The translations under genes were made by a program, and so were the position numbers. A stretch of DNA of 64,000 nucleotides, taken from assembly GCF_900185645.1 (NCBI RefSeq), contig NZ_FYAM01000023.1, forward strand, positions 620,001-684,000, given 5' to 3'. The notes under the pieces were generated by a model. It did no database searches, was not told the origin of the DNA, and saw nothing but the letters and a program-made list of their open reading frames with translations. Source of the stretch: Clostridium sp. BSD9I1 (GTDB lineage: Bacteria; Bacillota; Clostridia; Clostridiales; Clostridiaceae). This document shows positions 8,203 to 16,887 of the stretch, piece after piece. How positions within the stretch are numbered: the stretch's first letter is position 1; each line of letters opens with the position of its first letter.

Positions 8203-9264
8203 CTAATCTTTCTTACTTCTATACTCTGTAGGTGTTATTCCTTCTATTTTTTTAAAAACTTTAGTGAAATACCCACATTCATAATACCCAAGTTCTGATG
8301 CAATATTTACAATAGGTATATCTGTATTCTTAAGCATCCACTTAGCTTTTTCTATTTTATGTTTTGTTACATAGGTTGTAAAATTCATTCCCATTTCTTT
8401 TTTAAATAACTTGCTAAAATAATATGGGCTAAGATTTGAAACACTTGCTACATCTTCTAGTAATACTTGTTCTCCATAATTTTCTTCAATATATTTTAAA
8501 GCTGGTTCTAATGCTTTGTTTAAACATTTTTGCTTTGCAACATCATTTTTCTTTACTTCTATATTATTTTGTGGTGTTTCTGAAAATATCAATGTTAAAA
8601 TATTATATATATAATTACCAATAGACTCCATATCCTCAAAGAATTCAAATTTATATAAGGCATCTTCTTTATTTATCCAATTGCCGTTTCTAAATTTAAA
8701 CTTAGATGCTACTTTAATCATCTTTTCTGAAAGCAACTCAACCTTCTGTTTAAAATACGATGCATCTTCATTACTTGCTAAGATGTAGCTTTCAATAATG
8801 TCATTTAATAGCAATTTTGCATCATTTTCTTCTTCAGATATAATCTTATCTATCAGCAATAATTCTTTCTCTTTAATTCTACTCTTATCAATTTTTAAAT
8901 TATCAATTTGAATGCGTAAAACTTCTAATAATTTCTCACCTTTAACAGGTTTTAAGATATAATCATTTACCCCTAAAGTTAAAGCTTTATGTATTAAATC
9001 AAAATCATCATATGCAGTAAGCATAATGATTACCTTATTTTCATTTTGTTTTTTTATAATTTCTAAGGCCTTTATTCCGTCTATTCCTGGCATTTTTACA
9101 TCCATAAATATTATATCTGGATTTAGTTTCATATCAAGATCTATTGCCTCTCGTCCATTTCCTGCTTCTCCTACAACTGTTACCTCATTTTTAAGTTTTC
9201 CAAGCATTATCTTTAATACTTCTCTTTCCAAGATCTCATCATCTACTAATAATATCTTATACAT
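8203..9264 (-). CDS. Response regulator, REC plus AraC-type DNA-binding domain
   Basis: 353-residue regulator. The receiver domain (residues 1-120) has KILLVDDE, phospho-acceptor Asp in DIIFMDVKMPG and Lys in YILKPVKG. The C-terminal 100 residues form an AraC/XylS double helix-turn-helix (LEDVASVSNLSPYYFSKLFK; IASELGYYECGYFTKVFKK). It lies 20 nt downstream of a PocR-type histidine kinase and beside the propanediol operon, so it probably activates dhaB. Paired direct-repeat boxes upstream of dhaB fit AraC-type half-sites. ATG at 9264 is chosen because CAGGAG lies upstream. Confidence 0.9.
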   Translation of the reverse strand: MYKILLVDDEILEREVLKIMLGKLKNEVTVVGEAGNGREAIDLDMKLNPDIIFMDVKMPGIDGIKALEIIKKQNENKVIIMLTAYDDFDLIHKALTLGVNDYILKPVKGEKLLEVLRIQIDNLKIDKSRIKEKELLLIDKIISEEENDAKLLLNDIIESYILASNEDASYFKQKVELLSEKMIKVASKFKFRNGNWINKEDALYKFEFFEDMESIGNYIYNILTLIFSETPQNNIEVKKNDVAKQKCLNKALEPALKYIEENYGEQVLLEDVASVSNLSPYYFSKLFKKEMGMNFTTYVTKHKIEKAKWMLKNTDIPIVNIASELGYYECGYFTKVFKKIEGITPTEYRSKKD

Positions 9265-9284
9265 TATAGGTCTCCTGTACATGT

Positions 9285-10508
9285 CTATTTTGGTAAAATA
9301 ATTTTAACCTCTGTACCTTTATCTATTGCACTATTTACATTTAGATAATATTTATCCCCATAGTGGTATGTGAGCCTTTGTCTTATATTAATAATTCCTA
9401 TTCCACTTGAAGTATTTCTTCTATATTCTTCATCTTTCCCCTCATTTATTAATTCAATCATACTATTTTCAATTCCTACTCCATTATCTTCTATGCATAT
9501 TACTATAGAGTTACCAGATTCATAAACGGTTATTTTTATTACACCGCCTTCTTCTTTTGACTCTAATCCATGGATTATAGAGTTTTCTACAAAGGGTTGA
9601 ATAATCATAAAAGGGACTTTAACTTTTTTACATTCTTCTTGTACATCAATATAAAATTTTAATCTCGATCCAAACCTTACCTTTTGAATTTGTAAATAAG
9701 CAGTTACATAATTAATTGCATCTTCTAATTCTACCATTTGATTTACTTTCTTTAAAATATACCTAAGCATTTTTGCTAAATCACAAATAACGTCGTGAGT
9801 TTTTGGTGCTTCTTCAATTAAAGCCAGTGCAGAAATGCTATTTAAAACATTGAATAAAAAATGAGGATTTACCTGGGATTGTAACGCCTTTAGCTGAGCA
9901 GATTTTAATTCCTTTTCTATTTCTATTTGCTCTCTTTTTGCTTCCATATACTTAATATTTTTTTCATTCAGCTCCGTTTGCACTATTTTTAAAGCACTCT
10001 CATTTACAATATAATTACTAATATGAAACATCATCTGAACAATGGACTCAATTCTATCAAAGGGTATAGTTGGTAACCCTTTATACGCTTCCATAAGTTC
10101 TTTATCTTGTTCAATATTAGTATTGCATTGAATAATGCTCTCTAACTCTGCCCCTTTACTCTCATCGGTCAAGACCTGACCTGCCATTAATGCTCCTAAA
10201 TATTGACCTTGTACAGTAATAGGTACTGCAAAATCTACTAATCCCATGTGGCACTTATATATATATGGTTTACCTTTTCTTACTGCCTCAAGACCACCCC
10301 TTGAATCACACTTTTCGCATAATTCTCCAAGCCTACTGTCTTTACGTACAATACTACAAAAATCGGTACGCCTGCTGTGTCTAGTTACAGGTTTGCCTTT
10401 ATAATCCGTTGTAATAATTGCAAGTCCAGTTGCATCTGCTATATCGTCCTGTATCTTTTGAAACACTTTAATATCTATAATATTCTGCAAATTAAGCGCG
10501 TAATCCAA
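9285..10508 (-). CDS. PocR-domain sensor histidine kinase (LytS-type catalytic core)
   Basis: 407 residues. Residues 8-165 form a PocR sensory domain (the cysteines in ELCEKCD and KCHMGLVDFAVPI are typical), then comes a coiled coil (about 175-215), a His_kinase domain with QVNPHFLFNVLN (phospho-His) and a HATPase with IEDNGVGIEN and GIGIINIRQRL. No membrane segment is evident, so it is probably cytosolic. PocR domains are known from propanediol/glycerol regulators and are thought to sense small alcohols. The start is TTG at 10508 after GGAGGATGAATAA. It is co-transcribed with the response regulator. Confidence 0.9.
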   Translation of the reverse strand: MDYALNLQNIIDIKVFQKIQDDIADATGLAIITTDYKGKPVTRHSRRTDFCSIVRKDSRLGELCEKCDSRGGLEAVRKGKPYIYKCHMGLVDFAVPITVQGQYLGALMAGQVLTDESKGAELESIIQCNTNIEQDKELMEAYKGLPTIPFDRIESIVQMMFHISNYIVNESALKIVQTELNEKNIKYMEAKREQIEIEKELKSAQLKALQSQVNPHFLFNVLNSISALALIEEAPKTHDVICDLAKMLRYILKKVNQMVELEDAINYVTAYLQIQKVRFGSRLKFYIDVQEECKKVKVPFMIIQPFVENSIIHGLESKEEGGVIKITVYESGNSIVICIEDNGVGIENSMIELINEGKDEEYRRNTSSGIGIINIRQRLTYHYGDKYYLNVNSAIDKGTEVKIILPK

Positions 10509-10588
10509 TTATTCATCCTCCACATAATTTGTTTTTATAAATCACTGCCTAAATTATATTAGAACTACCGATAAAATTCAATAACATT

Positions 10589-10619
10589 AAATGCGACATT
10601 TTAAAATAATGTCGCATTT
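10589..10619 (-). terminator. Terminator between glpF and the sensor kinase gene
   Basis: Twelve-bp perfect arms (AAATGCGACATT / AATGTCGCATTT) abut the glpF stop. The minus-strand T-tract after the hairpin is weak (TTTAATG), so some readthrough into the kinase gene is possible. Confidence 0.7.
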
Positions 10620-10621
10620 TT

Positions 10622-11326
10622 CTAGAATATAATACTGTAACTTACTGCTGCTATTATTCCTCCAAGTATAGGAGCTACTACTGGAATCCATGCATAGCCC
10701 CAATCGGAATCCCTTTTATCTGGTATAGGTAAAATCTGATGTGCTATACGTGGTCCTAAGTCCCTAGCAGGATTAATTGCATAGCCAGTTGTTCCTCCTA
10801 AAGTAAGTCCAACGGCCCAAACTATACCCCCTACAACTATAGGAGCTAATCCATCAACCATAGGTGTATTTGCAATACCTAATATTCCAAATACTAAAAT
10901 GAAAGTACCAATTACTTCGCTTATAAAGTTTGAAGCTGTGTCTTTTATTGCTGGACCTGTACAAAACACGTCAAGCTTTGCATCCTTATCTTCGGTAGCT
11001 TCAAAGTGAGGTCTATAAAATACCCAAACTATTACTGCTCCTAAAAAACCACCAACAAATTGAGCTGTCAAATAACTAGGTACACTTCCCCAAGGGAATT
11101 TCCCTATTGCAGCAAGACCAAGTGTTACTGCTGGATTAAAATGAGCTCCACTTATAGTTCCAAATATAAAAACTGGTATAGTTACTCCTAAAGCCCATCC
11201 TGTTGTAATAACAATCCATCCTGAATTTTGAGCCTTTGTTTTATTAAGTACTACATTAGCAACTACTCCATCTCCTAAAATTATGAGAATCATTGTTCCT
11301 AACATTTCTGCTAAAAAGTTTTCCAT
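10622..11326 (-). CDS. glpF: Glycerol uptake facilitator (aquaglyceroporin)
   Basis: 234-residue MIP channel with six membrane helices and both NPA loops: GAHFNPAVTLG (about residue 66) and GYAINPARDLGPR (about residue 185). The Asp after the second NPAR is the aquaglyceroporin signature, so glycerol passage is expected. Its place between dhaT and the regulators fits glycerol supply for the pathway. A hairpin (11378-11405) separates it from dhaT. Confidence 0.93.
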   Translation of the reverse strand: MENFLAEMLGTMILIILGDGVVANVVLNKTKAQNSGWIVITTGWALGVTIPVFIFGTISGAHFNPAVTLGLAAIGKFPWGSVPSYLTAQFVGGFLGAVIVWVFYRPHFEATEDKDAKLDVFCTGPAIKDTASNFISEVIGTFILVFGILGIANTPMVDGLAPIVVGGIVWAVGLTLGGTTGYAINPARDLGPRIAHQILPIPDKRDSDWGYAWIPVVAPILGGIIAAVSYSIIF

Positions 11327-11377
11327 ATCTTGTTCTCCTTTATAAAAATAATGTTTCTATAAACTCTACTCTGTATA

Positions 11378-11405
11378 ATACCCTTGATTTTTACATCAAG
11401 GGTAT
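11378..11405. terminator. Inverted repeat between dhaT and glpF
   Basis: Eleven-bp perfect arms (ATACCCTTGAT / ATCAAGGGTAT) around a 6-nt loop, without a good T-tract on either strand. It may be an attenuating or mRNA-stabilising hairpin that lowers glpF relative to dhaT. Confidence 0.55.
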
Positions 11406-11437
11406 CAATAGTACTTTGACTTTAAGTTTTACTAAAA

Positions 11438-12595
11438 CTAAAATGCAGCTTTAAGTATTGAAATTATGTCTTTTTCATTTCCTTTTCTTGGGTTACTGAA
11501 TGCATTACCATCCTTTAATGCCATTTCAGCCATGTATTCAAAGTCTTCTTCCTTAACTCCCATTTCCTTTAAGCTTGCTGGAATTCCGATATCCTTTGAA
11601 AGTCTGAACATAGCATCTATAGCTTTTTCAGCAGCTTCCATAACTGATAATCCAGCAATGTTTTCTCCCATGAACTCAGCAATATCTGCAAATTTCTGTG
11701 GGTTTGAAATTAAGTTGTATCTTTCTACATGTGGAAGAAGCATAGCATTAGCTACTCCGTGCGGCATATCATATAATCCACCTAATTGGTGAGCTATAGC
11801 ATGCACATATCCTAGGTTAGCATTGTTAAATGCCATACCTGCTAGTAATGATGCATATGCCATATTTTCTCTAGCTACTAAGTTATCACCTAAAGCAACT
11901 GCTTGTCTTAAGTTTTGAGCTATTAATTTGATAGCTTGTATTGCAGCTGCATCTGTTACTGGGTTAGCATCCTTTGAAACATATGCTTCAACAGCGTGAG
12001 TTAAAGCATCCATTCCTGTAGCTGCTGTTAATCCTGCTGGTTTCTTAACCATTAACATTGGATCATTGAAGGATACTAAAGGTAGGTTTCTCCAGCTTAC
12101 TATAACAAACTTTACCTTTGTTTTTGTATTAGTTATAACGCAGTGTCTTGTTACTTCACTTGCTGTTCCAGCTGTAGTGTTTACTGCAACTATTGGAGGA
12201 AGAGCATTTGTTAAAGTTTCAATTCCTGCATAATCATAAAGATCTCCTTCGTGAGTTGCAGCAATACCTATACCCTTACCACAGTCATGAGCACTTCCCC
12301 CTCCAACTGTAACGATCATGTCACAAGCTTCACTATTAAATACTTCTAAACCTTCTTTTACATTTGTATCCTTTGGATTTGGCTCTACTCCATCGTAATA
12401 TGCAACTTCTATTCCAGCTTCAATTAAGTGTTTAGCAGTTAACTCAACTGCTCCGCCTTCCATGTTTCTTAAGAATTTATCTGTAACTATTAAAGCTTTC
12501 TTACCACCTAATATTTTACATCTTTCACCAACTAGGCTTATGCAGCCAGCTCCCATAAAATTTACACTTGGAACTAAATAATCATACATTCTCAT
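11438..12595 (-). CDS. dhaT: 1,3-Propanediol dehydrogenase
   Basis: Iron-dependent alcohol dehydrogenase of 385 residues that reduces 3-hydroxypropionaldehyde to 1,3-propanediol with NADH. It shows the NAD-binding GGGSAHDCGKG (about residue 97), metal ligands in GMDALTHAVEAY (Asp, His) and HAIAHQLGGLYDMPHG (two His), and the family length. AGGAGG precedes the ATG. It lies 44 nt downstream of the GlcG/HbpS gene in the same operon, closing the reductive glycerol branch. Confidence 0.96.
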   Translation of the reverse strand: MRMYDYLVPSVNFMGAGCISLVGERCKILGGKKALIVTDKFLRNMEGGAVELTAKHLIEAGIEVAYYDGVEPNPKDTNVKEGLEVFNSEACDMIVTVGGGSAHDCGKGIGIAATHEGDLYDYAGIETLTNALPPIVAVNTTAGTASEVTRHCVITNTKTKVKFVIVSWRNLPLVSFNDPMLMVKKPAGLTAATGMDALTHAVEAYVSKDANPVTDAAAIQAIKLIAQNLRQAVALGDNLVARENMAYASLLAGMAFNNANLGYVHAIAHQLGGLYDMPHGVANAMLLPHVERYNLISNPQKFADIAEFMGENIAGLSVMEAAEKAIDAMFRLSKDIGIPASLKEMGVKEEDFEYMAEMALKDGNAFSNPRKGNEKDIISILKAAF

Positions 12596-12639
12596 TTTAT
12601 ATTTCCTCCTAAAGTTTTTATATTTATATAATTGATGTT

Positions 12640-13065
12640 TTATTTATTAAATACTTCTACAGCAGCTTGTGCTATAGCCATATCTTCTTCAACAGTTCCA
12701 CCGCTTACTCCAACTGCTCCAACTACTTGTCCATCTACTATTATTGGAAACCCACCGCCAAAAGTTACTATCCTACAGTTGTTAGTTAACTGTAATCCAT
12801 AAAGACTTTCTCCTGGTTGAATGTTTGGAGTTACTTCATGAGTTCCTATTTTTAATGCTGCTGAAGTAAATGCTTTGTTTACAGCTATGTCTACACTTGT
12901 TATAAATGCATTTTCCATTCTGTGCATAAGCATTAAGTTTGCACCTGCATCTACTGCTGCAAATACTACTGGTACATTCATGCTAGCAGCTTTTGCTTCA
13001 GCTGCCGCAGCCATTTCTTTTACTATCTCTAAACTTAACTGTTTTATTTCATTTAGCTTTTTCAT
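12640..13065 (-). CDS. GlcG/HbpS-family protein (OrfY-like)
   Basis: 141 residues of the GlcG/HbpS (PF03928) family: VPVVFAAVDAGANLMLMHRM near the N-terminus, TFGGGFPIIVDGQVVGAVGV in the middle and EEDMAIAQAAVEVF at the end. Homologues are regularly encoded in glycerol/diol dehydratase operons (OrfY in enterobacterial dha clusters), and related proteins bind haem or corrinoid-like cofactors. A role in cofactor handling for the dehydratase is inference. It lies between the adenosyltransferase and dhaT genes. Confidence 0.88.
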   Translation of the reverse strand: MKKLNEIKQLSLEIVKEMAAAAEAKAASMNVPVVFAAVDAGANLMLMHRMENAFITSVDIAVNKAFTSAALKIGTHEVTPNIQPGESLYGLQLTNNCRIVTFGGGFPIIVDGQVVGAVGVSGGTVEEDMAIAQAAVEVFNK

Positions 13066-13095
13066 AATTCTTATCCTCCTTCATAAATAACTTTA

Positions 13096-13611
13096 TTATC
13101 TTTCTTCTTCAAATCTAGCCATAGCATATAGGGCATCTGAAAGTCTATTTACATATTTTTTAACTTCTTCTCGAACCTTATCTTCTCTGCCCAAAGTGAT
13201 TATTACTCTCTCAGCTCTTCTTGCCACAGTTCTTGCTACATGAAGCATTGCTGATACTCTATTCTTTCCTGGAGTTACAAAACCCTTAAAAGCCCCTGCA
13301 TTCTCCATGTACTTATCTATAATTTTCTCCAAAATATCTATATCACTTTCCTGAGTTACTTCCTTTAGATATTTCATCCCATTTTCGTCACTAGCAAGCT
13401 CTGCACCTAATACAAATAACTTTTTTTGAATATCTATTATTTCGGTTTTAAGCTTTTCATCTTCCATAAAGGAATAAGCTGCTCCCATAGTAGAAATTAA
13501 TTCATCTATAGTTCCATATGCTTCTACTTTTAAACTGTCCTTTTCTGCTCTACTGCCTCCAAATAAGGCAGTACTTCCTTTGTCTCCAGTTCTCGTATAA
13601 ATCTTACTCAT
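13096..13611 (-). CDS. PduO-type cob(I)alamin adenosyltransferase
   Basis: 171 residues making adenosylcobalamin from ATP and cob(I)alamin. The N-terminal ATP-binding motif YTRTGDKGSTALFGG and the C-terminal PGKNRVSAMLHVARTVARRAER with the RRAER corrin-site motif are both intact. In this operon it would regenerate the cofactor that the reactivase exchanges on inactivated glycerol dehydratase. It starts 18 nt after gdrB. Confidence 0.94.
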   Translation of the reverse strand: MSKIYTRTGDKGSTALFGGSRAEKDSLKVEAYGTIDELISTMGAAYSFMEDEKLKTEIIDIQKKLFVLGAELASDENGMKYLKEVTQESDIDILEKIIDKYMENAGAFKGFVTPGKNRVSAMLHVARTVARRAERVIITLGREDKVREEVKKYVNRLSDALYAMARFEEER

Positions 13612-13629
13612 ATAACCACTCCATAAAAT

Positions 13630-13980
13630 TTACTTAAAAGCTATTCCCTTAACCAATCTTCCTGCATTAGCACCTAAATTTCTTAGAATTTTTTCTTCAG
13701 AATTTAAGCTGCTTATAAATAATGGACTTTCTTTTTTTAGCTTATTAAAGGTAAGTGCTATTTTACCATTTGAATGAATTCCTATACCTACAGCTAATCT
13801 TGAGTCTTGAGCAGCCTTATAACTTAACTCTACAAAATCTGCTTCATTTTGCTCTTTAACTTTATAAGGTATACCTTCCTCCTCTATTCCAAATAACACT
13901 TCATTAAAGGTGGATATATCCTTTATTTCAGAGGAGTAATAAATATATATACTTGGCTTATCATACTTATATTCTCTCAT
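13630..13980 (-). CDS. gdrB: Glycerol dehydratase reactivase, small subunit
   Basis: 116-residue small subunit (DhaG/GdrB) of the chaperone that swaps damaged cobalamin out of the dehydratase. The conserved EVLFGIEEEGIPYKV and SRLAVGIGIHSNGKIALT segments also resemble the beta-subunit fold of the dehydratase medium subunit, as expected. Its start codon overlaps the gdrA stop by one base (TAATG), indicating translational coupling for a 1:1 complex. Confidence 0.94.
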   Translation of the reverse strand: MREYKYDKPSIYIYYSSEIKDISTFNEVLFGIEEEGIPYKVKEQNEADFVELSYKAAQDSRLAVGIGIHSNGKIALTFNKLKKESPLFISSLNSEEKILRNLGANAGRLVKGIAFK

Positions 13981-15821
13981 TAGTTACCTTCCTCATTTCC
14001 ATTAAAGGCTAATATAAGTCCTGTAGCTACAGCATTTCTTGGTCCTTCAGTGCCTCTTATATTTCCTCTTCCAGCTACTACCCCGTACTGAGATAGTGCA
14101 TCTGTTACCAGTTGAGGCACTTCAAAGTCCAGTGAAGAACCACCTACTAATACTACAAATTCTATATCTCTAATGTTTCCAGTTGGAGAAACTATACTCA
14201 ATGCTCTAAGGCAATTAGTAACAAATACTTTTTCCTTTGCACTTCTTCTTATGATTTTTATCTTTTCTAAAGAGGTTTGCCCATCTATAGGAATTAGCAT
14301 TCCTTCTTTTAATATAACTACCTTTGCAAATACAGAAGGGTCTAGTGGATTTTCAAAAAATTCTACTGTTCCATCCTCATGTCTTATATGGAATAAACTT
14401 TCAACCTTTGCTAAAGGATATTTCTTAATGTCTTCAGCTAAATTAAAATCTTCTAGCCCAAGTTCTGATTTAATTAGCATTGTTACCATGTTTCCCGCAC
14501 CAGCTAAATGTATAGAGCATATTTGATCCTGCTTATTTATTATTGATGCATCAGTTGAACCAGCACCCATATCAAGTATTGCAAGAGGCTTACTGCTTCC
14601 TGGAGTAGTTAGAGCTCCTCTGATAGCCATGTCAGCTTCCACTCCTCCAACTTCTACAGTGACATTTAACTTTTCCTGAAGCTTATCTGCAATCATTTGC
14701 ATTTGAAGCTTATCTGCCTTAACCATAGCAGCTATTCCTACTGCATTTTCCATGGAAAACTCTTCTGCGAGCCCACCTTTAACCTTTTGAGGTATAAAGG
14801 TATCTACTGCTAAAAGATCTTGAATCTTTATATCAACTATTTTCTGCTTAGTAAGCTTTGCCATTACCTGTCTTACTCTTTCAAGCATTCCACCAGCATT
14901 AGTTCCACACTCACCTTTTATATCCTGTACAGGAACGCAGAGTTTAACGGCTTCCATTATCTTTTCAGCGCCCTCTTCCACATCTACCATTTCTTTTCTC
15001 TTTAGCCCGTCTATGTGGATTTTACCTGCTGGAATTCTTTTTTCCTGCACATCACCCTTAGGTGTTTTTATAACCACTGCAGATCTATTCCCTATAAGTG
15101 CTCTGGATACAGGAACTATAAGTTTTGTTTCCTCCGAGGTCAATCCAAATACTGTAGCAATACCATAAGGATTTGATAATGTTTCAACTACTCCACCCTG
15201 CTCTGCTACCTCTACGGCTGCTTTCATCCCCACTGGAACCTTTTCTAAAAGCATTACTTCATCTACAATAGGTATCTTTTTTTCTAATCTATTATTTATT
15301 AAAACCCCATCATCTCTTTGAACCACAGCAGCTGTTATGTTTATTCCCTTTTCTACAGCTGCATTTATTCTCATAGCTGCCTCTATGAAATTTACCTTGC
15401 TTAATATCAAAACTATAAATTGGTCCTCTTTAGTCAATTCTTCTAGTTTTAATTTATCTAAGTCTTCAATATATATAGTCTTTCCTACACCAAGGCCTAT
15501 TCCCCCTGGCGTAGTTGGATTATGCCCAATCATAGTAGATTCTGTTATTATAGTTTCAGTTATAGTTTCCATAGCTACATCACCTATAACTGGTGCCGCC
15601 TCATTTATTCTTACCAAATCTAGATCTGTAAGTTCCATGGATACTTTTTTTAAAGCTTGCTTTAAGGAGGAAAAAACTCCTTGTATATTTTCTTCTGTAC
15701 CCTTTATTCCTGTTGTTTGAACAATTCCACTGGAAAGAAAATCTACCTTACCATTGTATACTCTAGCTAAAGCTACTTCTGTTGTTGCATTTCCTATATC
15801 AACACCTGCAATAATCTTCAT
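13980..15821 (-). CDS. gdrA: Glycerol dehydratase reactivase, large ATPase subunit
   Basis: 613-residue large reactivase subunit (DhaF/GdrA), an actin/Hsp70-like ATPase. It opens with the phosphate loop IIAGVDIGNATTEVALARV and has a second ATPase motif LAILDMGAGSTDASIIN (about residue 410) and a C-terminal VVLVGGSSLDFEVPQLV. The length is standard. With GdrB it releases inactivated cobalamin from DhaBCE using ATP. The gene lies 27 nt after dhaE. Confidence 0.96.
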   Translation of the reverse strand: MKIIAGVDIGNATTEVALARVYNGKVDFLSSGIVQTTGIKGTEENIQGVFSSLKQALKKVSMELTDLDLVRINEAAPVIGDVAMETITETIITESTMIGHNPTTPGGIGLGVGKTIYIEDLDKLKLEELTKEDQFIVLILSKVNFIEAAMRINAAVEKGINITAAVVQRDDGVLINNRLEKKIPIVDEVMLLEKVPVGMKAAVEVAEQGGVVETLSNPYGIATVFGLTSEETKLIVPVSRALIGNRSAVVIKTPKGDVQEKRIPAGKIHIDGLKRKEMVDVEEGAEKIMEAVKLCVPVQDIKGECGTNAGGMLERVRQVMAKLTKQKIVDIKIQDLLAVDTFIPQKVKGGLAEEFSMENAVGIAAMVKADKLQMQMIADKLQEKLNVTVEVGGVEADMAIRGALTTPGSSKPLAILDMGAGSTDASIINKQDQICSIHLAGAGNMVTMLIKSELGLEDFNLAEDIKKYPLAKVESLFHIRHEDGTVEFFENPLDPSVFAKVVILKEGMLIPIDGQTSLEKIKIIRRSAKEKVFVTNCLRALSIVSPTGNIRDIEFVVLVGGSSLDFEVPQLVTDALSQYGVVAGRGNIRGTEGPRNAVATGLILAFNGNEEGN

Positions 15822-15848
15822 ATATTCCCCTCCTTAATTAAAGCTTAC

Positions 15849-16271
15849 CTATTCTTGTCTTAACTTTTCTCTCTTTTCATAAACTTCTGCTGCTTCTCTT
15901 ACAAAGTCTGCATTTACTTTTGCTTTATATTTATTTTCAAGTTCTTCTGCTATATCTAAAAGTTCTTCTTTTGTAGAACGATATGGTCTTAAAGCGTTAT
16001 AAATTTCTAGTATTCTATCATCTGGAACTGCTATAAGCTCTGCTGCTCTTCTAAAGTTTCTAGCCATAGCATGTCTGTTCATTCCTTCTGCTATTTGAGC
16101 CTGCATTTCTAATGTTTCTGGTGATATTCTAACGTCCTCAGGCTTAATTTCTCCACTTAGTACATTTTCTAAAGTTACATCTTCTAACTTCTTTCCTGTT
16201 GGTGTTTTTATGATTTCAGGATTTTTAGTAGCTAAAGGATAATCCTTAGGATTCATCTTTCTCTGTTCCAT
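15849..16271 (-). CDS. dhaE: Glycerol dehydratase, small subunit
   Basis: 140-residue gamma subunit. It has the family N-terminal KDYPLATKNPEIIKTPTGK, ARNFRRAAELIAVPDDRIL, and ALRPYRSTKEELLDIAEEL typical of diol/glycerol dehydratase small subunits. It forms the alpha2-beta2-gamma2 enzyme with DhaB and DhaC, which lie directly upstream at 20-nt spacings. Confidence 0.96.
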   Translation of the reverse strand: MEQRKMNPKDYPLATKNPEIIKTPTGKKLEDVTLENVLSGEIKPEDVRISPETLEMQAQIAEGMNRHAMARNFRRAAELIAVPDDRILEIYNALRPYRSTKEELLDIAEELENKYKAKVNADFVREAAEVYEKREKLRQE

Positions 16272-16292
16272 AATTTTTTTCTCCCTCCCAAA

Positions 16293-16868
16293 TTAAAACT
16301 TAACTTCTATTTCTAAAGGTTTTGCTCCAACTCTTACATGCTTAGTTTCTTTGATATGAAGTAAAGCTGCTTTTGCCATAAACTTAGGTCTTGCCATTTG
16401 ATCATTTTTAATTGGAACTGGCGTTGGGGATTCCCCCTTAGCATACTTTGCTGCATTTTTTCCTATTAATCTAAAAATTTCAAGTGTTAAAAGTGGTGCT
16501 TGTGAAAATAGTTCTAAATTATTTAAAGGAAGTAAGTCTTTTTGATGAATAACTGTTGTTCCCTTTGACTGAACTCCTATTCCTATTCCAGATCCGCTGA
16601 GCTTTGCTGCATCATTAGATACAAAGGAAACATCAGAAGTTCTTATTATCCTAACCACGCGGGCAGTTAATCCTTCTTCTTCTACCCCTGCTATAATTTC
16701 TCTTAACACATCGCTGTGACTAACACCTGCTATAGTTTTGTTTTGGAACTTTAGAAAAGCTGGTGCTAAACCTATAACAACTTCATCTGCTTTTGTTCCA
16801 ACTTTTGCTTCACCTACTTCTGTAAGCTGAAGCTCTGGTATAGCATATTCATTTGATACATTCTCCAT
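16293..16868 (-). CDS. dhaC: Glycerol dehydratase, medium subunit
   Basis: 191-residue beta subunit that binds the adenosylcobalamin together with DhaB. The characteristic [37 protein letters not shown] and [19 protein letters not shown] segments are present. Ribosome site and spacing (19 nt from dhaB) are standard for stoichiometric expression. Confidence 0.96.
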   Translation of the reverse strand: MENVSNEYAIPELQLTEVGEAKVGTKADEVVIGLAPAFLKFQNKTIAGVSHSDVLREIIAGVEEEGLTARVVRIIRTSDVSFVSNDAAKLSGSGIGIGVQSKGTTVIHQKDLLPLNNLELFSQAPLLTLEIFRLIGKNAAKYAKGESPTPVPIKNDQMARPKFMAKAALLHIKETKHVRVGAKPLEIEVKF

Positions 16869-16887
16869 AATCTTTCACCTCTATCAA

